From Bradyrhizobium guangdongense (GTDB taxonomy: Bacteria > Pseudomonadota > Alphaproteobacteria > Rhizobiales > Xanthobacteraceae), in NCBI RefSeq assembly GCF_006483445.1, contig NZ_PPPT01000152.1:1-44483 (forward strand): a stretch of 44,483 nucleotides of DNA, read 5' to 3'. Below the pieces are notes generated by a model. That model searched no databases, was not told the DNA's origin, and saw only the letters and a list, made by a program, of their open reading frames with translations. Position 1 is the first letter of the stretch. The number at the start of each line of letters is the position of its first letter. Below are positions 18,330 to 27,003 of the stretch, piece by piece. The position numbers were made by a program, and so were the translations under genes.

Positions 18330-19721
18330 TTAGCCGGCGCGCGAGGATTTGCGCTCGCCGGTCAGCGCATTCTCGGCCGCCCGGGTCATCAGCGAGGCGT
18401 AGTCGTCGCCGAACAGCACCTCGCAGAAGCGGATCGCGGCCTGCATCTGCTGCTGCCGGTAGCCGCGGGCCTTGAGGTCGGCGGCGCGCAGCGACTGCAC
18501 CAGCGATTCCGTGGAGCGCTCGACATACTGCTGCAGGTCGGAATAGGTGCGCAGCGTCACCTCGTTGATCGCGAGCTCGCTCGCATAGTTGCGGCAGGTC
18601 GCGACGAAGTCGATCAGCGCGACGGTCTCCTCGACCTCGGTCATGTCGATCCGCGCCCCCGGCGGGATGTCCTTCTCGGCGCGCTGGCGCAGGATGCGGC
18701 GCACGCGGCCGGGAACGCTGTCGATCTCGGATTGCAGCGCGTTGGAAATGTCGGCGCGGATCGAGGTGAGCTGCTTGCCCCAGGCGGAATCATTGCGCAG
18801 ATCGAGCTCGGTACGCAGGCCACGCACGCCGTCATGCAGCGCCTTCAAATTCTCGCCGACATTGTCGAAGCGGCCGCGCTTGATGTCGAAGCGCAAACTC
18901 GCAGCCAGGCAGGACAGATCGTGCAGCGCGATGGTGACGGCCACGCCGAACGGCGTCGCGGCGACGCGGATCTCGTCGTCGGAGGCGGCCATCTTGATGG
19001 CGAGGCGGATGATCTGCCACGGCGCCGTCATGCGCGCGATCACCATGGTCAGCGCAAAGGGCAGCATCTGCGGCGTCTGCAGCGCGGGCACGTTGAGCGA
19101 GGCCGTCACGGAAGCGATCTGGGAATCACCGAACGCGCGCAGGAAACGCGGCAGGCGGCCGCTGAGCGTATCGACGGCTTCGCGAAGCTGCAGCACGGCG
19201 CCGATCGAATAGAGATCCTCGATCACGTTGGGTGGGCCGACGCGGGCAAGCGCGCGCGATTTGTCGCCGCCGCCGGGGCCGGTCAGTTGATAGATCGCGT
19301 CGGCTGCGACGCCCTGCATCTTGCGGGCAAGCGCCTCGGCCTGGCTGTCATCGGCACGGGCAAGCGCGGTCTCGAACTCGCGCACCTGCTCGGCTGCGCC
19401 GTCACGGCCCAGCCACTGCCAGATCGGATGCAGAGAGGAGCGGCGGATCTGGCCGACACGGATCGGAATCCCGGCATCGACAAGGAAAGGCTCGAGGGGC
19501 TGGAACAGCACGCGCGCGGGGTCGGAGCTGCGCGTCGGCGTTTCCTCGTCCGGCTCGGCGGCGCGGACAATCCTGCGCAACTGGTCGAGGACGAGGGTCG
19601 CCACCGCCGTGTCCTGGCCGCGTTCGAGCGCGCGCTCGAACTCCCGCATCAGCAGCGCCTGCGCCTGCGGCGGGAGCTGCGCGAGATAGTCTCTCAGCCG
19701 CTCGATCGATGTCTGGCTCAT
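18330..19721 (-). CDS. uncharacterised helical protein, 463 aa
   Basis: I do not recognise a family. From ATG 19721 it has about 463 residues, is soluble (no signal peptide, no clear TM) and is largely alpha-helical. The opening SIERLRDYLAQLPPQAQALLMREFERAL resembles a helical segment seen in other proteobacterial proteins of unknown function. The middle has a more hydrophobic stretch (MLPFALTMVIARMTAPWQIIRLAIKMAASDD) and the C-terminal half is rich in charged helices. The open frame reaches 19778, but the SQTSIERL start is preferred. A terminator-like hairpin follows, so it may be transcribed alone. Confidence 0.8.
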   Translation of the reverse strand: MSQTSIERLRDYLAQLPPQAQALLMREFERALERGQDTAVATLVLDQLRRIVRAAEPDEETPTRSSDPARVLFQPLEPFLVDAGIPIRVGQIRRSSLHPIWQWLGRDGAAEQVREFETALARADDSQAEALARKMQGVAADAIYQLTGPGGGDKSRALARVGPPNVIEDLYSIGAVLQLREAVDTLSGRLPRFLRAFGDSQIASVTASLNVPALQTPQMLPFALTMVIARMTAPWQIIRLAIKMAASDDEIRVAATPFGVAVTIALHDLSCLAASLRFDIKRGRFDNVGENLKALHDGVRGLRTELDLRNDSAWGKQLTSIRADISNALQSEIDSVPGRVRRILRQRAEKDIPPGARIDMTEVEETVALIDFVATCRNYASELAINEVTLRTYSDLQQYVERSTESLVQSLRAADLKARGYRQQQMQAAIRFCEVLFGDDYASLMTRAAENALTGERKSSRAG

Positions 19722-19883
19722 GAGCCCGGTATGCACGGTGGTCAGGCGGACGGGAGGGTTTCGTCCGCGCGCGATCATAGGGGCTGCCGCGTTAAGAAGC
19801 CCTTTAGGAAGTTGGGTCGGAACGCGCCGTTTTCACCCGAAAAGCTCCGGATGAGATGTAGAAAACCTTCGTGGGAACAACGA

Positions 19884-21260
19884 CTAAACGGCAGGAAGCG
19901 CGAGTTCCGCCCGCAGGCCCCCGATGGGCGCGTGGCCGAGCGTCAGGCTGCCGCCATAGAGCGAGGCAAGGTCGGTCACGATGGACAGGCCCAGTCCGGA
20001 CCCCGGCTTGGACTCGTCGAGCCGCTGGCCGCGGCGCGCCACCTGCGCCCGCTCCGCTTCCGACAGGCCCCGTCCGTCGTCATCGACGACGATCCGCATC
20101 CGGTGCCCCGCCCCCGGCTGGGCCGGGGCGTCCAGGGCCACCTCGATGAAGACCCGGGTATCTGCCCATTTACAGGCATTGTCCACGAGGTTGCCGACCA
20201 TCTCCTCGAGGTCCTGCCGCTCGCCGCGAAACCTTGCCGTCTCATCGGTTTTGGCCTCGACGATGATGGCGCGGTCGCGATGGATCTTTTCCATCGTCCG
20301 GCGCAACGCCTCGATGGTCGGCGCCACCTCGGTCACGGTCGAAACGATCGAGGCGCGGGCTGCGATCCGGGCGCGCTCCAGGTGATGGGCGACCTGGTCG
20401 CGCATCACATCGGCCTGCTCCATCACCTTTGAGGCGAACGGGTCGGCGGCATGCGCGCTCGCCTCGTTGACGATGACCGAGAGCGGTGTCTTGATCGCAT
20501 GCGCGAGATTACCGACATGGGTCCGCGCCCGCTCGACGATCTCCCTGTTGGCCTCGATCAGCGCATTGGTCTCGCGCGCCAGCGGCGCGATCTCGACGGG
20601 GAATTCGCCTTCCAGCCGCTCTGCACGGCCGGAGCGGATGTCAGCGATCGACTCGGAAATGCGCTTCAGCGGCGCAAGACCAAAGCGAACCTGGAACACC
20701 GTGGTCAAGAGCAGCACGATGCCGAGCGCGGTGAAGGTGCCGCCGAGGTAATAATCGAAGCTGCGCGTCTCATCGAATATCTCGGTGGCATCGCCGGCGA
20801 CGCTGACGAGAAATTTGCCGTCGGCGCCGAGATCGACGGGGCGCTCGACCATGCGCAACGTCTGGCCCTCAGGCCCGTCGACATAAGCGAGCCGGATGCC
20901 GGCGGCGGTGAGCTCGGTGCCCTGCTCTTCCAGCTTGGGCAGCTTCTTGTCCCACAGCGAGCGCGACGAGCGCGCTTCCGGCTTCTCGGTATCGGTGCGG
21001 GTGATCTGCCAGTACCAGCCGGACAGCGGCAGCTCGAACAGCGGCTCGCCCAGCGACTGGAACTGGCGGTCCGGCGGCTCGTCTGGCGTTGCCACCTCGG
21101 CGATCAAGGTGCGCAGATAGAGATTGAGGCGGCGATCGAAAGCGCGCTCGGTGGCGTTCTTGTAGACCGACGACAGCACGACGCCGGTGATCGCAAGGAT
21201 GACCACGAGCCAGGCGGTCGCCGACAGGAACAGGCGGTTCGCAAGCGAGCTAGCGCGCAT
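19884..21260 (-). CDS. feuQ: sensor histidine kinase, FeuQ/PhoQ-like
   Basis: Inner-membrane kinase of about 458 residues: TM1 (about 11-34), a periplasmic sensor of about 125 residues, TM2 (near residue 170), HAMP, HisKA with phosphoacceptor His254 in NLAHAIKTPLSVIVNEA, and HATPase (NLVDNACKWADT, DDGRGLSE, GSGLGLSIV). It lies 154 bases downstream of its cognate response regulator, which closely resembles FeuP. In rhizobia FeuPQ controls cyclic glucan export through ndvA; transfer of that role here is inference. The ATG at 21260 is preferred, since the frame upstream to 21317 adds a Pro-rich segment before the hydrophobic signal anchor. Confidence 0.85.
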   Translation of the reverse strand: MRASSLANRLFLSATAWLVVILAITGVVLSSVYKNATERAFDRRLNLYLRTLIAEVATPDEPPDRQFQSLGEPLFELPLSGWYWQITRTDTEKPEARSSRSLWDKKLPKLEEQGTELTAAGIRLAYVDGPEGQTLRMVERPVDLGADGKFLVSVAGDATEIFDETRSFDYYLGGTFTALGIVLLLTTVFQVRFGLAPLKRISESIADIRSGRAERLEGEFPVEIAPLARETNALIEANREIVERARTHVGNLAHAIKTPLSVIVNEASAHAADPFASKVMEQADVMRDQVAHHLERARIAARASIVSTVTEVAPTIEALRRTMEKIHRDRAIIVEAKTDETARFRGERQDLEEMVGNLVDNACKWADTRVFIEVALDAPAQPGAGHRMRIVVDDDGRGLSEAERAQVARRGQRLDESKPGSGLGLSIVTDLASLYGGSLTLGHAPIGGLRAELALPAV

Positions 21261-21414
21261 CGGAAGGGCCCAAGGTGGCGCGGAGGCCGGCGCTGAAGGT
21301 CGGGGCGTCCAAGACAATCATGGCCGACCAAGAGCCTTGTCCGGCCGCATGGTCAAGCCCTTCCGGCATCCGCGCCGCGCGAAAGCGCCTCGTTTGCTCG
21401 AAAGTGCTCTTGCC

Positions 21415-22089
21415 TCACGCTCCGGGCGCGGCCGGCGGGGTCAGGAGATAGCCAAGCCCGCGCACGGTCTGGATGATGTCGACATCGAGCTTCTTGCGGA
21501 TGCGGCCGACAAAGACCTCGATCGTGTTGGAGTCACGGTCGAAATCCTGGTCGTAGAGGTGCTCGACCAGCTCGGTGCGCGAGACGACGCGACCCGAATG
21601 GTGCATCAGATATTGCAGCAGCCGGTACTCGTGCGAGGTCATCTTCACGGCATTGCCCGATACCGTCACCTTGTTGGTGCGGGTGTCCAGCGTGACCGGG
21701 CCGCAGGTCAATTCGCTCTGGGCATGGCCGGCCGAGCGGCGGAGCAGCGCGCGGATGCGCGCCAGCACCTCCTCGAGATGGAACGGCTTTGCGACGTAAT
21801 CGTCGGCGCCGGCGTCAAAGCCCTGGACCTTGTCACTCCAGCGGTCGCGCGCGGTCAGGATCAGGACCGGCATGGTACGGCCGTTGCGCCGCCAAGCCTC
21901 CAGCACCGAGATGCCGTCCTTCTTGGGCAAGCCGATGTCGAGCACGACGGCGTCATAGGGCTCGTTGTCGCCGAGATAGTGCCCCTCCTCGCCGTCAAAG
22001 GCGCGGTCGACCACGTAACCGGCGTCGGTCAGGGCTTTTGTGAGCTGACGATTGAGATCGGGGTCGTCCTCAACAACGAGCAGGCGCAC
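21415..22089 (-). CDS. feuP: OmpR-family response regulator, FeuP-like
   Basis: About 224 residues: receiver with Asp51 (VVLDIGLPKKDGISVLE), conserved switch Lys (YVAKPFH), and a winged-helix DNA-binding domain (MTSHEYRLLQYLMHHSGRVVSRTELVEHLYDQDFDRDSNTIEVFVGRIRKKL, read in segments). The YDQDFDRDSNTIEVF segment is characteristic of FeuP/PhoP-like regulators of rhizobia. The start is a GTG at 22089 with GGAGAG 5 nt upstream; a TTG at 22101 would include that Shine-Dalgarno in the coding sequence. The leader holds 11-bp-spaced direct repeats (22155-22219), suggesting autoregulation. Confidence 0.88.
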   Translation of the reverse strand: MRLLVVEDDPDLNRQLTKALTDAGYVVDRAFDGEEGHYLGDNEPYDAVVLDIGLPKKDGISVLEAWRRNGRTMPVLILTARDRWSDKVQGFDAGADDYVAKPFHLEEVLARIRALLRRSAGHAQSELTCGPVTLDTRTNKVTVSGNAVKMTSHEYRLLQYLMHHSGRVVSRTELVEHLYDQDFDRDSNTIEVFVGRIRKKLDVDIIQTVRGLGYLLTPPAAPGA

Positions 22090-22154
22090 GCGTCTCTCCA
22101 AAGATTGGCTGCAAAGACCGCAAGAGATCCGTCCCCAGATGACCTCTCCCGGCG

Positions 22155-22219
22155 TGAACTGAATATGAACGCCGGGAACCTGCGAAAGTTACTTTTTGGT
22201 CATGTACCGGTCATGAACC
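22155..22219. promoter_or_regulatory. 11-bp-period direct repeats upstream of feuP, candidate OmpR-family binding sites
   Basis: Two adjacent 11-mers, GGTCATGTACC (22198-22208) and GGTCATGAACC (22209-22219), differ at one base. A second pair of TGAAC half-sites lies at 22155-22159 and 22166-22170, again exactly 11 bp apart. OmpR/PhoB-type regulators bind tandem half-sites one helical turn apart, so these are good candidates for FeuP autoregulation or for control of the neighbouring 51-aa gene. Confidence 0.5.
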
Positions 22220-22326
22220 GACTTGGCTATGTGCCGACGCTTCTGCGCCCGCCAAAGCGGCGGCCAAGCCACCGCCCCGACGGGCGCAATTTGCCGCTGA
22301 ACGCGGTGAGTCGGAAGCGCTAAAAA

Positions 22327-22482
22327 TCAGGTCCGGAAGAACACGAACCAGATGACGCCGAGGATCAGGATCGCAAGGCCGGTCGAAACGGTGAGCAGTG
22401 CGGCGACCGACGGTCCCAGCTCACCCTGGCGTGCTTCGGTCGGGGTCTCGACGATCTGACGTTGCTGTCGGGTGGTTGCCAT
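22327..22482 (-). CDS. small single-pass membrane protein, 51 aa
   Basis: A 51-residue protein with a hydrophilic N-terminus (MATTRQQRQIVETPTEARQG) and one C-terminal TM helix (about 26-49, ending VIWFVFFRT). GAGGT lies a few bases upstream of the ATG. GC-rich third positions match the local genes. It lies 238 bases upstream of feuP on the same strand, with the tandem-repeat sites in between. Function is unknown; small membrane proteins next to two-component systems sometimes modulate the kinase, but that is only a possibility. Confidence 0.65.
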   Translation of the reverse strand: MATTRQQRQIVETPTEARQGELGPSVAALLTVSTGLAILILGVIWFVFFRT

Positions 22483-22751
22483 GGTGACCTCAAATGCTTG
22501 CGTGTCGCGCCCTAATGCAGCGACCTCCTCGCTGCCTCATATCGTCCGCAGAGCCAACGCCTGATCGCGAACGAGGTTCCGGGGGGCGCCACCGTGCCTC
22601 GCACGCCCTTTTTGGCAGCCGCTGGCAGCAACGAGGACTGGTTAACGTCGTTGCGAGAAGGACGCGGCCGCTCGCTATGATTCGGGGGTCTCAGGTGTTA
22701 TCCTCATCGACTGTCCCTGTTGGTTTTGAGTAACGCGTTTTGGAGTAACCC

Positions 22752-23726
22752 ATGGCCCCCAGAGCCAATTGGAAGGGTTTTTTGCGCCTCTCGCTCGTGA
22801 CCTGCCCGGTCGCGCTCTACCCGGCCACTTCGGATACCGAGAAGGTGTCCTTCAACCAGATCAACAAGAAGACTGGCCACCGGATCAAGTACCTCAAGGT
22901 CGACGCCGAGACCGGCGACGAGGTGACCTCCGAAGACATCGTCAAGGGCTACAAGGTCGACACCGACACCTATATCGAGGTCACCAAGGACGAGCTCGAC
23001 GAGATCGCGCTCGACTCCACGCACACGATCGAGATCGACGAGTTCGTGCCGAAGGCCGACATCGACAGCCGCTATTTGATCCGCCCCTATTATCTCGTGC
23101 CGGACGGCAAGGTCGGCCATGACGCCTTCGCGGTCATCCGCGAGACCATCCGGACCATGGACAAGGTGGCGATCGGCCGCGTGGTGTTGACTAACCGCGA
23201 GCACATCATCGCGCTGGAGCCGCTGGACAACGGCCTGATGGGCACGCTGCTGCGCTACCCCTACGAAGTGCGCGGCGAAAAGGACTATTTCGACGACATC
23301 CAGGACGTCAAACTCACCAAGGACATGCTCGACCTCGCCAAGCACATCGTCGAGAAGAAGTCCGGCGCGTTCGAGCCCGAATTGTTCGAGGATCACTACG
23401 AGACCGCACTGATCGACCTCATCAACAAGAAGCGCAACGGCCTTCCGATCGCCAAGGCCGCGCCGAAGACGACCGGCAACGTGATCAATCTGATGGACGC
23501 GCTCAAGAAGAGTCTTGCGACCGAGAAGGACGCCGCGCCGGCAGCAAAGGCGAACGGCAAGGCAGCCGAGAAGGCCAAGAAGCCGAAGAAGCGCATCGCA
23601 GGCCAGCGCGAGATGCTGCTGCCGATCGCCGGCAAGGGCGGCAAGACCGCAACCGCCAAAGAGGCCCCGCCGAAGAAGGCCGACAAGCCGGTGCGTGCGC
23701 CGGCGCGCGGCAGGAAGGCCGGATAG
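22752..23726 (+). CDS. ku: non-homologous end-joining protein Ku
   Basis: Homodimeric DNA-end-binding protein of 324 residues that recruits LigD to double-strand breaks. The bacterial Ku core is complete: WKGFLRLSLVTCPVALYPA at the N-terminus, then INKKTGHRIKYLKV, TIEIDEFVPKADID and YFDDIQDVKLTKDML. After about residue 250 comes a Lys/Ala-rich basic tail (AKANGKAAEKAKKPKKR) typical of longer bacterial Ku proteins and thought to aid DNA binding. The ATG has GGAG 7 nt upstream. No ligD is within the window. Bradyrhizobia often have more than one ku, so the paralogue number is not assigned. Confidence 0.97.
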   Translation: MAPRANWKGFLRLSLVTCPVALYPATSDTEKVSFNQINKKTGHRIKYLKVDAETGDEVTSEDIVKGYKVDTDTYIEVTKDELDEIALDSTHTIEIDEFVPKADIDSRYLIRPYYLVPDGKVGHDAFAVIRETIRTMDKVAIGRVVLTNREHIIALEPLDNGLMGTLLRYPYEVRGEKDYFDDIQDVKLTKDMLDLAKHIVEKKSGAFEPELFEDHYETALIDLINKKRNGLPIAKAAPKTTGNVINLMDALKKSLATEKDAAPAAKANGKAAEKAKKPKKRIAGQREMLLPIAGKGGKTATAKEAPPKKADKPVRAPARGRKAG

Positions 23727-23785
23727 CGGCAAACCTGCGGGCGACGCATTCGTGATGTCCCTCTCAGCGCATCGCCCGGCCTGAC

Positions 23786-24022
23786 ATGCCCTGGTCGACG
23801 CCGTTCGACGACCCGATCCCCCTGCCCGGCGGGCGCAAGCTGCGCACGCTCCAGCAGGCGGCCGACTACGTCATGCAACTGAGCGCAGCCGAGCAGCACG
23901 AGGCGCGCTGGCAGGTCGCGATCGAGAATTTGATCAACGCGGCGGAGACCGGCGGCGGCTGGCTGCTGTTTGCCCGCATCGGCATGCTGCGCGCGCTGAA
24001 CGAACAGCGCCGCGGCAAATAG
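23786..24022 (+). CDS. hypothetical protein, 78 aa
   Basis: A soluble 78-residue protein starting MPWSTPFDDPIPLPGGRKL, followed by two or three helices (TLQQAADYVMQLSAAEQHE, WQVAIENLINAAE, LLFARIGMLRALNEQ). Its composition and GC-rich codon use look genuine, and it starts 59 bases after ku on the same strand. I recall similar short proteins in Bradyrhizobium but cannot name a family. Its function is unknown; cotranscription with ku is possible. Confidence 0.75.
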   Translation: MPWSTPFDDPIPLPGGRKLRTLQQAADYVMQLSAAEQHEARWQVAIENLINAAETGGGWLLFARIGMLRALNEQRRGK

Positions 24023-24270
24023 CGTGGCTTAAGCCTGACGCGTTGTCTTGATGGGAACCGGTATCCACTTCGCTCGAAACGCTCCGTCTATTCAGCGACG
24101 TGGCCACGATGTTGACGGGAAGCGTCAACGCTTCGTTAAGCACGCTGGCCCTGTGAACGCTCGCATTTCGCGCGGCCGCGATGCTGCGCCACGGTAATCC
24201 TACGGAAGACTAAATTAACCTTCGATTGCCTGTCCGCGCAGCATGGTCGGCCGCGTTGGAGCAAGGTTTC
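24023..24270. other. intergenic region with a small hairpin
   Basis: No convincing gene. A 7-bp stem GTTGACG/CGTCAAC (24111-24117 with 24123-24129) is followed by a second small palindrome GCTTCGTTAAGC. Together they could terminate ku transcription, but no T tract follows. The AT-rich stretch around 24205-24225 (AAATTAACC) may belong to a promoter for the downstream small frame or operon. Confidence 0.4.
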
Positions 24271-24447
24271 GTGCAGCAGCAAGACACGAGAAGGAACTAC
24301 ATCGGCATCGTGAACGACACGGCCGAGGAAGAGCGCGCCGCCGACAATGCGGCGCGATCGCAGCCGCATGTCGTGAGCTATTTCGTCGGACGGCTGGCCG
24401 CCGTGCTGAAGCGCCGAACCAAGCTCGGACAACCGCCCACGGCGTAA
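24271..24447 (+). CDS. possible small protein, 58 aa
   Basis: A 58-codon frame starting at GTG with GGAG about 9 nt upstream. The product (VQQQDTRRNYIGIVNDTAEE, then an Ala/Arg-rich helix and a basic tail) has plausible composition and no TM segment. The frame is open upstream to a TTG at 24226. I do not recognise it and it may be spurious. It ends 97 bases before the phosphorylase gene. Confidence 0.35.
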   Translation: MQQQDTRRNYIGIVNDTAEEERAADNAARSQPHVVSYFVGRLAAVLKRRTKLGQPPTA

Positions 24448-24544
24448 GCCGCGTACCCGATCGCGGGGCAAGCCATGATCTGGGTCAAGAGACCGGCCGG
24501 CCGCAGCCGCTACCAATGCGGGGCTGCATTCAGCCGGTCCGCTC

Positions 24545-26086
24545 ATGAATTCCGACCTTTCACGCCCACAACTGAAGACAAGACGCGTCCATCTCGACAC
24601 CGGCCGCGAGAACGTCATCGTCATCTCCAGGCAGTCGAAGGCGCTGCGCGCGGACATTTTTCGCGGTTTCAGCCGCGTCGAGCTCCGCTGCGATTCCCGG
24701 ACGCTGCTCGCAACCCTGCTGATCACAGATGATGACGCGCTGGCCGGGCCCGACGAGATCGGCCTGTCCGAGCCTGCGTTCCGCCGTTTCGCCCAGCCCG
24801 TCGGCAGCCTCGTCACGGTGACGCCGGCTGCGGCGCCGGACAGCATGGAGGCGGTGCGCGCAAAGATCCGCGGCCAGACCTTGAGCCGCGCCGAGATCGG
24901 CGCCGTGATCGACGACCTCGCCCATTATCGCTACTCGGACATGGAGATCGCCGCTTTCCTGATCGGATCGGCGAGCTTCATCACATCCGATGAGCTGCTG
25001 GCCCTGACCGGCGCGATGGCAGAGGCCGGCACGCAACTGACATGGCCGTCACAGATCGTCGTCGACAAGCACTGCATCGGCGGCATTCCCGGCAACCGCA
25101 CCTCGATGATCGTGGTGCCGATCGTGGCCGCCCACGGCCTGACCATCCCCAAGACGTCCTCCCGCGCCATCACCTCGCCCGCCGGCACAGCGGATACGAT
25201 GGAAGTGCTGGCGCGCGTCAATATCGGCGTCGAGGAGATGAAGACGGTGGTTGCGGCCTGCAACGGCTGCATGATCTGGGGCGGGCACGTGAACCTGTCG
25301 CCCGCCGACGATATCCTGATCTCGGTCGAGCGTCCCCTGAGCCTCGACACGCGCGAGCAGATGGTCGCCTCGATCATGTCGAAGAAGATCGCGGCAGGCT
25401 CGACGCATCTCTTGATCGACATTCCGGTCGGGCCGACCGCCAAGGTGACAAGCGCGACGGAGGCGATGCGGCTGCGAAAGCTGTTTGAATTCGTCGGCGA
25501 CCGTTTTGGCCGCAGCATCGAGGTCATCACGACGGATGGCAGCCAGCCGATCGGCACCGGCATCGGTCCGGTGCTCGAGGCCAATGACGTGATGGCGGTG
25601 CTCGGCAACGAACCGGACGCGCCGCGCGACCTGCGCGAGAAATCGCTGCGGCTCGCCGCGCATCTGCTCGACTGTGATCCGCAACTGCGCGGCGGCACCG
25701 GCTATGCACGGGCGCGCGAGCTGCTCGACAGCGGCGCGGCGATGAAGCAAATGCAGAAGATCATCGACGCGCAGGGGCCGTCGAAATGCGCGACCACACT
25801 CGGTCACCTCGCCTTCGACGTCAAGGCGACGCGCGACGGCGTGGTGTCCGCCATCGACTGCCTGCGGCTGAACCGGCTGGCGCGCACCGCCGGTGCGCCG
25901 GTCGACAAGGGCGCCGGCATCCGCCTGTTCAAGAAGATCGGCGACCGTGTCGAGCAGGGCGAGCCGCTGTACCGCGTCTATACGTTCGACCGTCCGGAGC
26001 ACGATCTCGCGGCGAGTGCGACGGCTGCCGCATCAGGCTATTCGATCAACGGCCATGAGGCCTCCCAGGACAAGACGGCGCCGTGA
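24545..26086 (+). CDS. thymidine phosphorylase family protein, AMP phosphorylase-like
   Basis: Nucleoside/nucleotide phosphorylase of 513 residues. It has the extra N-terminal domain (about 85 residues) and phosphate/base-binding motifs of the archaeal-type subgroup: VDKHCIGGIPGNRTS (near residue 172), PKTSSRAITSPAGTADTMEVL, and WGGHVNLSPADDILISVERPL. In archaeal AMP phosphorylase the equivalent enzyme releases adenine from AMP to give ribose-1,5-bisphosphate. Bacterial members are usually annotated putative thymidine phosphorylase. The C-terminal beta-rich domain (DKGAGIRLFKKIGDRVEQGE) is normal. It heads a three-gene operon, with a GTGA overlap to the PRPP-synthetase-like gene, which favours a ribose-phosphate role over plain thymidine breakdown. 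Confidence 0.88.
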   Translation: MNSDLSRPQLKTRRVHLDTGRENVIVISRQSKALRADIFRGFSRVELRCDSRTLLATLLITDDDALAGPDEIGLSEPAFRRFAQPVGSLVTVTPAAAPDSMEAVRAKIRGQTLSRAEIGAVIDDLAHYRYSDMEIAAFLIGSASFITSDELLALTGAMAEAGTQLTWPSQIVVDKHCIGGIPGNRTSMIVVPIVAAHGLTIPKTSSRAITSPAGTADTMEVLARVNIGVEEMKTVVAACNGCMIWGGHVNLSPADDILISVERPLSLDTREQMVASIMSKKIAAGSTHLLIDIPVGPTAKVTSATEAMRLRKLFEFVGDRFGRSIEVITTDGSQPIGTGIGPVLEANDVMAVLGNEPDAPRDLREKSLRLAAHLLDCDPQLRGGTGYARARELLDSGAAMKQMQKIIDAQGPSKCATTLGHLAFDVKATRDGVVSAIDCLRLNRLARTAGAPVDKGAGIRLFKKIGDRVEQGEPLYRVYTFDRPEHDLAASATAAASGYSINGHEASQDKTAP

Positions 26087-27003
26087 GCGGGATCGCCTTC
26101 CAAAGCCTGCCGTTCGGCGGCGACGCCGCGAGGCGATTGGCGTCGCGGCTCGGGCTTCCCTGTCATGAGATCAGCCTTCACCGTTTCCCCGACGGCGAGC
26201 TGCGCGTCACCGTCGGTCCCGCGGCACCCACGACGATCCTCCATGCTTCCCTCGACCAGCCCAATGAGAAGCTGATCGCGCTGCTGTTTGCGGCGGAAGC
26301 GCTGCGACGCAACGGCGCGAAGCGGCTGGTCCTGGTCGCGCCCTATCTGTGCTACATGCGCCAGGATATTGCGTTTCACGCCGGCGAAGCCGTCAGCCAA
26401 CGCGCGATCGGGCGCCTGCTTGCGACGATCATGGATCGCATCGTCACGGTCGACGCGCATCTGCACCGCACACCGGACATCAGCGCGGTATTTCCGGGGA
26501 TCGAGGCGGAGAACCTGTCCGCGATGCCAGCGATGGCAACCGCGCTGGCCGAGGCCGGCGTCGATCCCGCCACGATGCTGATCGGGCCTGACGCAGAATC
26601 CGAGCCGTGGGTCAGCGATCTCGCCAGCCGGCTCGGATTGCAGCACATGGTGGCGCGCAAGACGCGTCGCGGAGATCGTTCCGTCGACATCGCATTCACC
26701 GACCGCGACCGGATCGCAGGGCGGCCGGCGCTGCTGGTGGACGATATCGTCTCCTCCGGCGGAACGCTGATGGTTGCGGCCAGGACGCTGACGGCGCTCG
26801 GCGCAAGCCGCGTCGATGCCGTCGTGACGCATGCGTTGTTTCCGCCCGAGATGGTAAAGACCTTCGCCGACGCCGGTATTCGCTCCATCCGTTCGACCGA
26901 CAGCGTGCCGCATCCGACCAATGCGATTGCGCTCGACGCCGTTCTTGCCGCAGCGCTGCAGCGCGAACTGACTGCACCCCATCCGCCGGAGACAACGACA
27001 TGA
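26083..27003 (+). CDS. ribose-phosphate pyrophosphokinase-like protein
   Basis: 306 residues, the PRPP synthetase length. The N-terminal fold (HEISLHRFPDGELRVTV) and the catalytic region PYLCYMRQDIAFHAGEAVSQ correspond to the canonical Y-x-R-Q-D-R segment, although it reads RQDI rather than RQDR. The PRPP-binding loop is intact (LLVDDIVSSGGTLMVAA). It would form PRPP from ribose-5-phosphate and ATP, or act on a related substrate such as ribose-1,5-bisphosphate; the deviations and operon leave that open. This is probably not the housekeeping prs. The GTG start overlaps the phosphorylase stop (GTGA) and its own stop overlaps the next ATG (ATGA). Confidence 0.85.
   Translation: MSGIAFQSLPFGGDAARRLASRLGLPCHEISLHRFPDGELRVTVGPAAPTTILHASLDQPNEKLIALLFAAEALRRNGAKRLVLVAPYLCYMRQDIAFHAGEAVSQRAIGRLLATIMDRIVTVDAHLHRTPDISAVFPGIEAENLSAMPAMATALAEAGVDPATMLIGPDAESEPWVSDLASRLGLQHMVARKTRRGDRSVDIAFTDRDRIAGRPALLVDDIVSSGGTLMVAARTLTALGASRVDAVVTHALFPPEMVKTFADAGIRSIRSTDSVPHPTNAIALDAVLAAALQRELTAPHPPETTT

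Noticed and set aside
22704..23732. 342-codon minus-strand frame opposite ku
   Set aside because: Antisense shadow; Ku is unequivocal on the plus strand.
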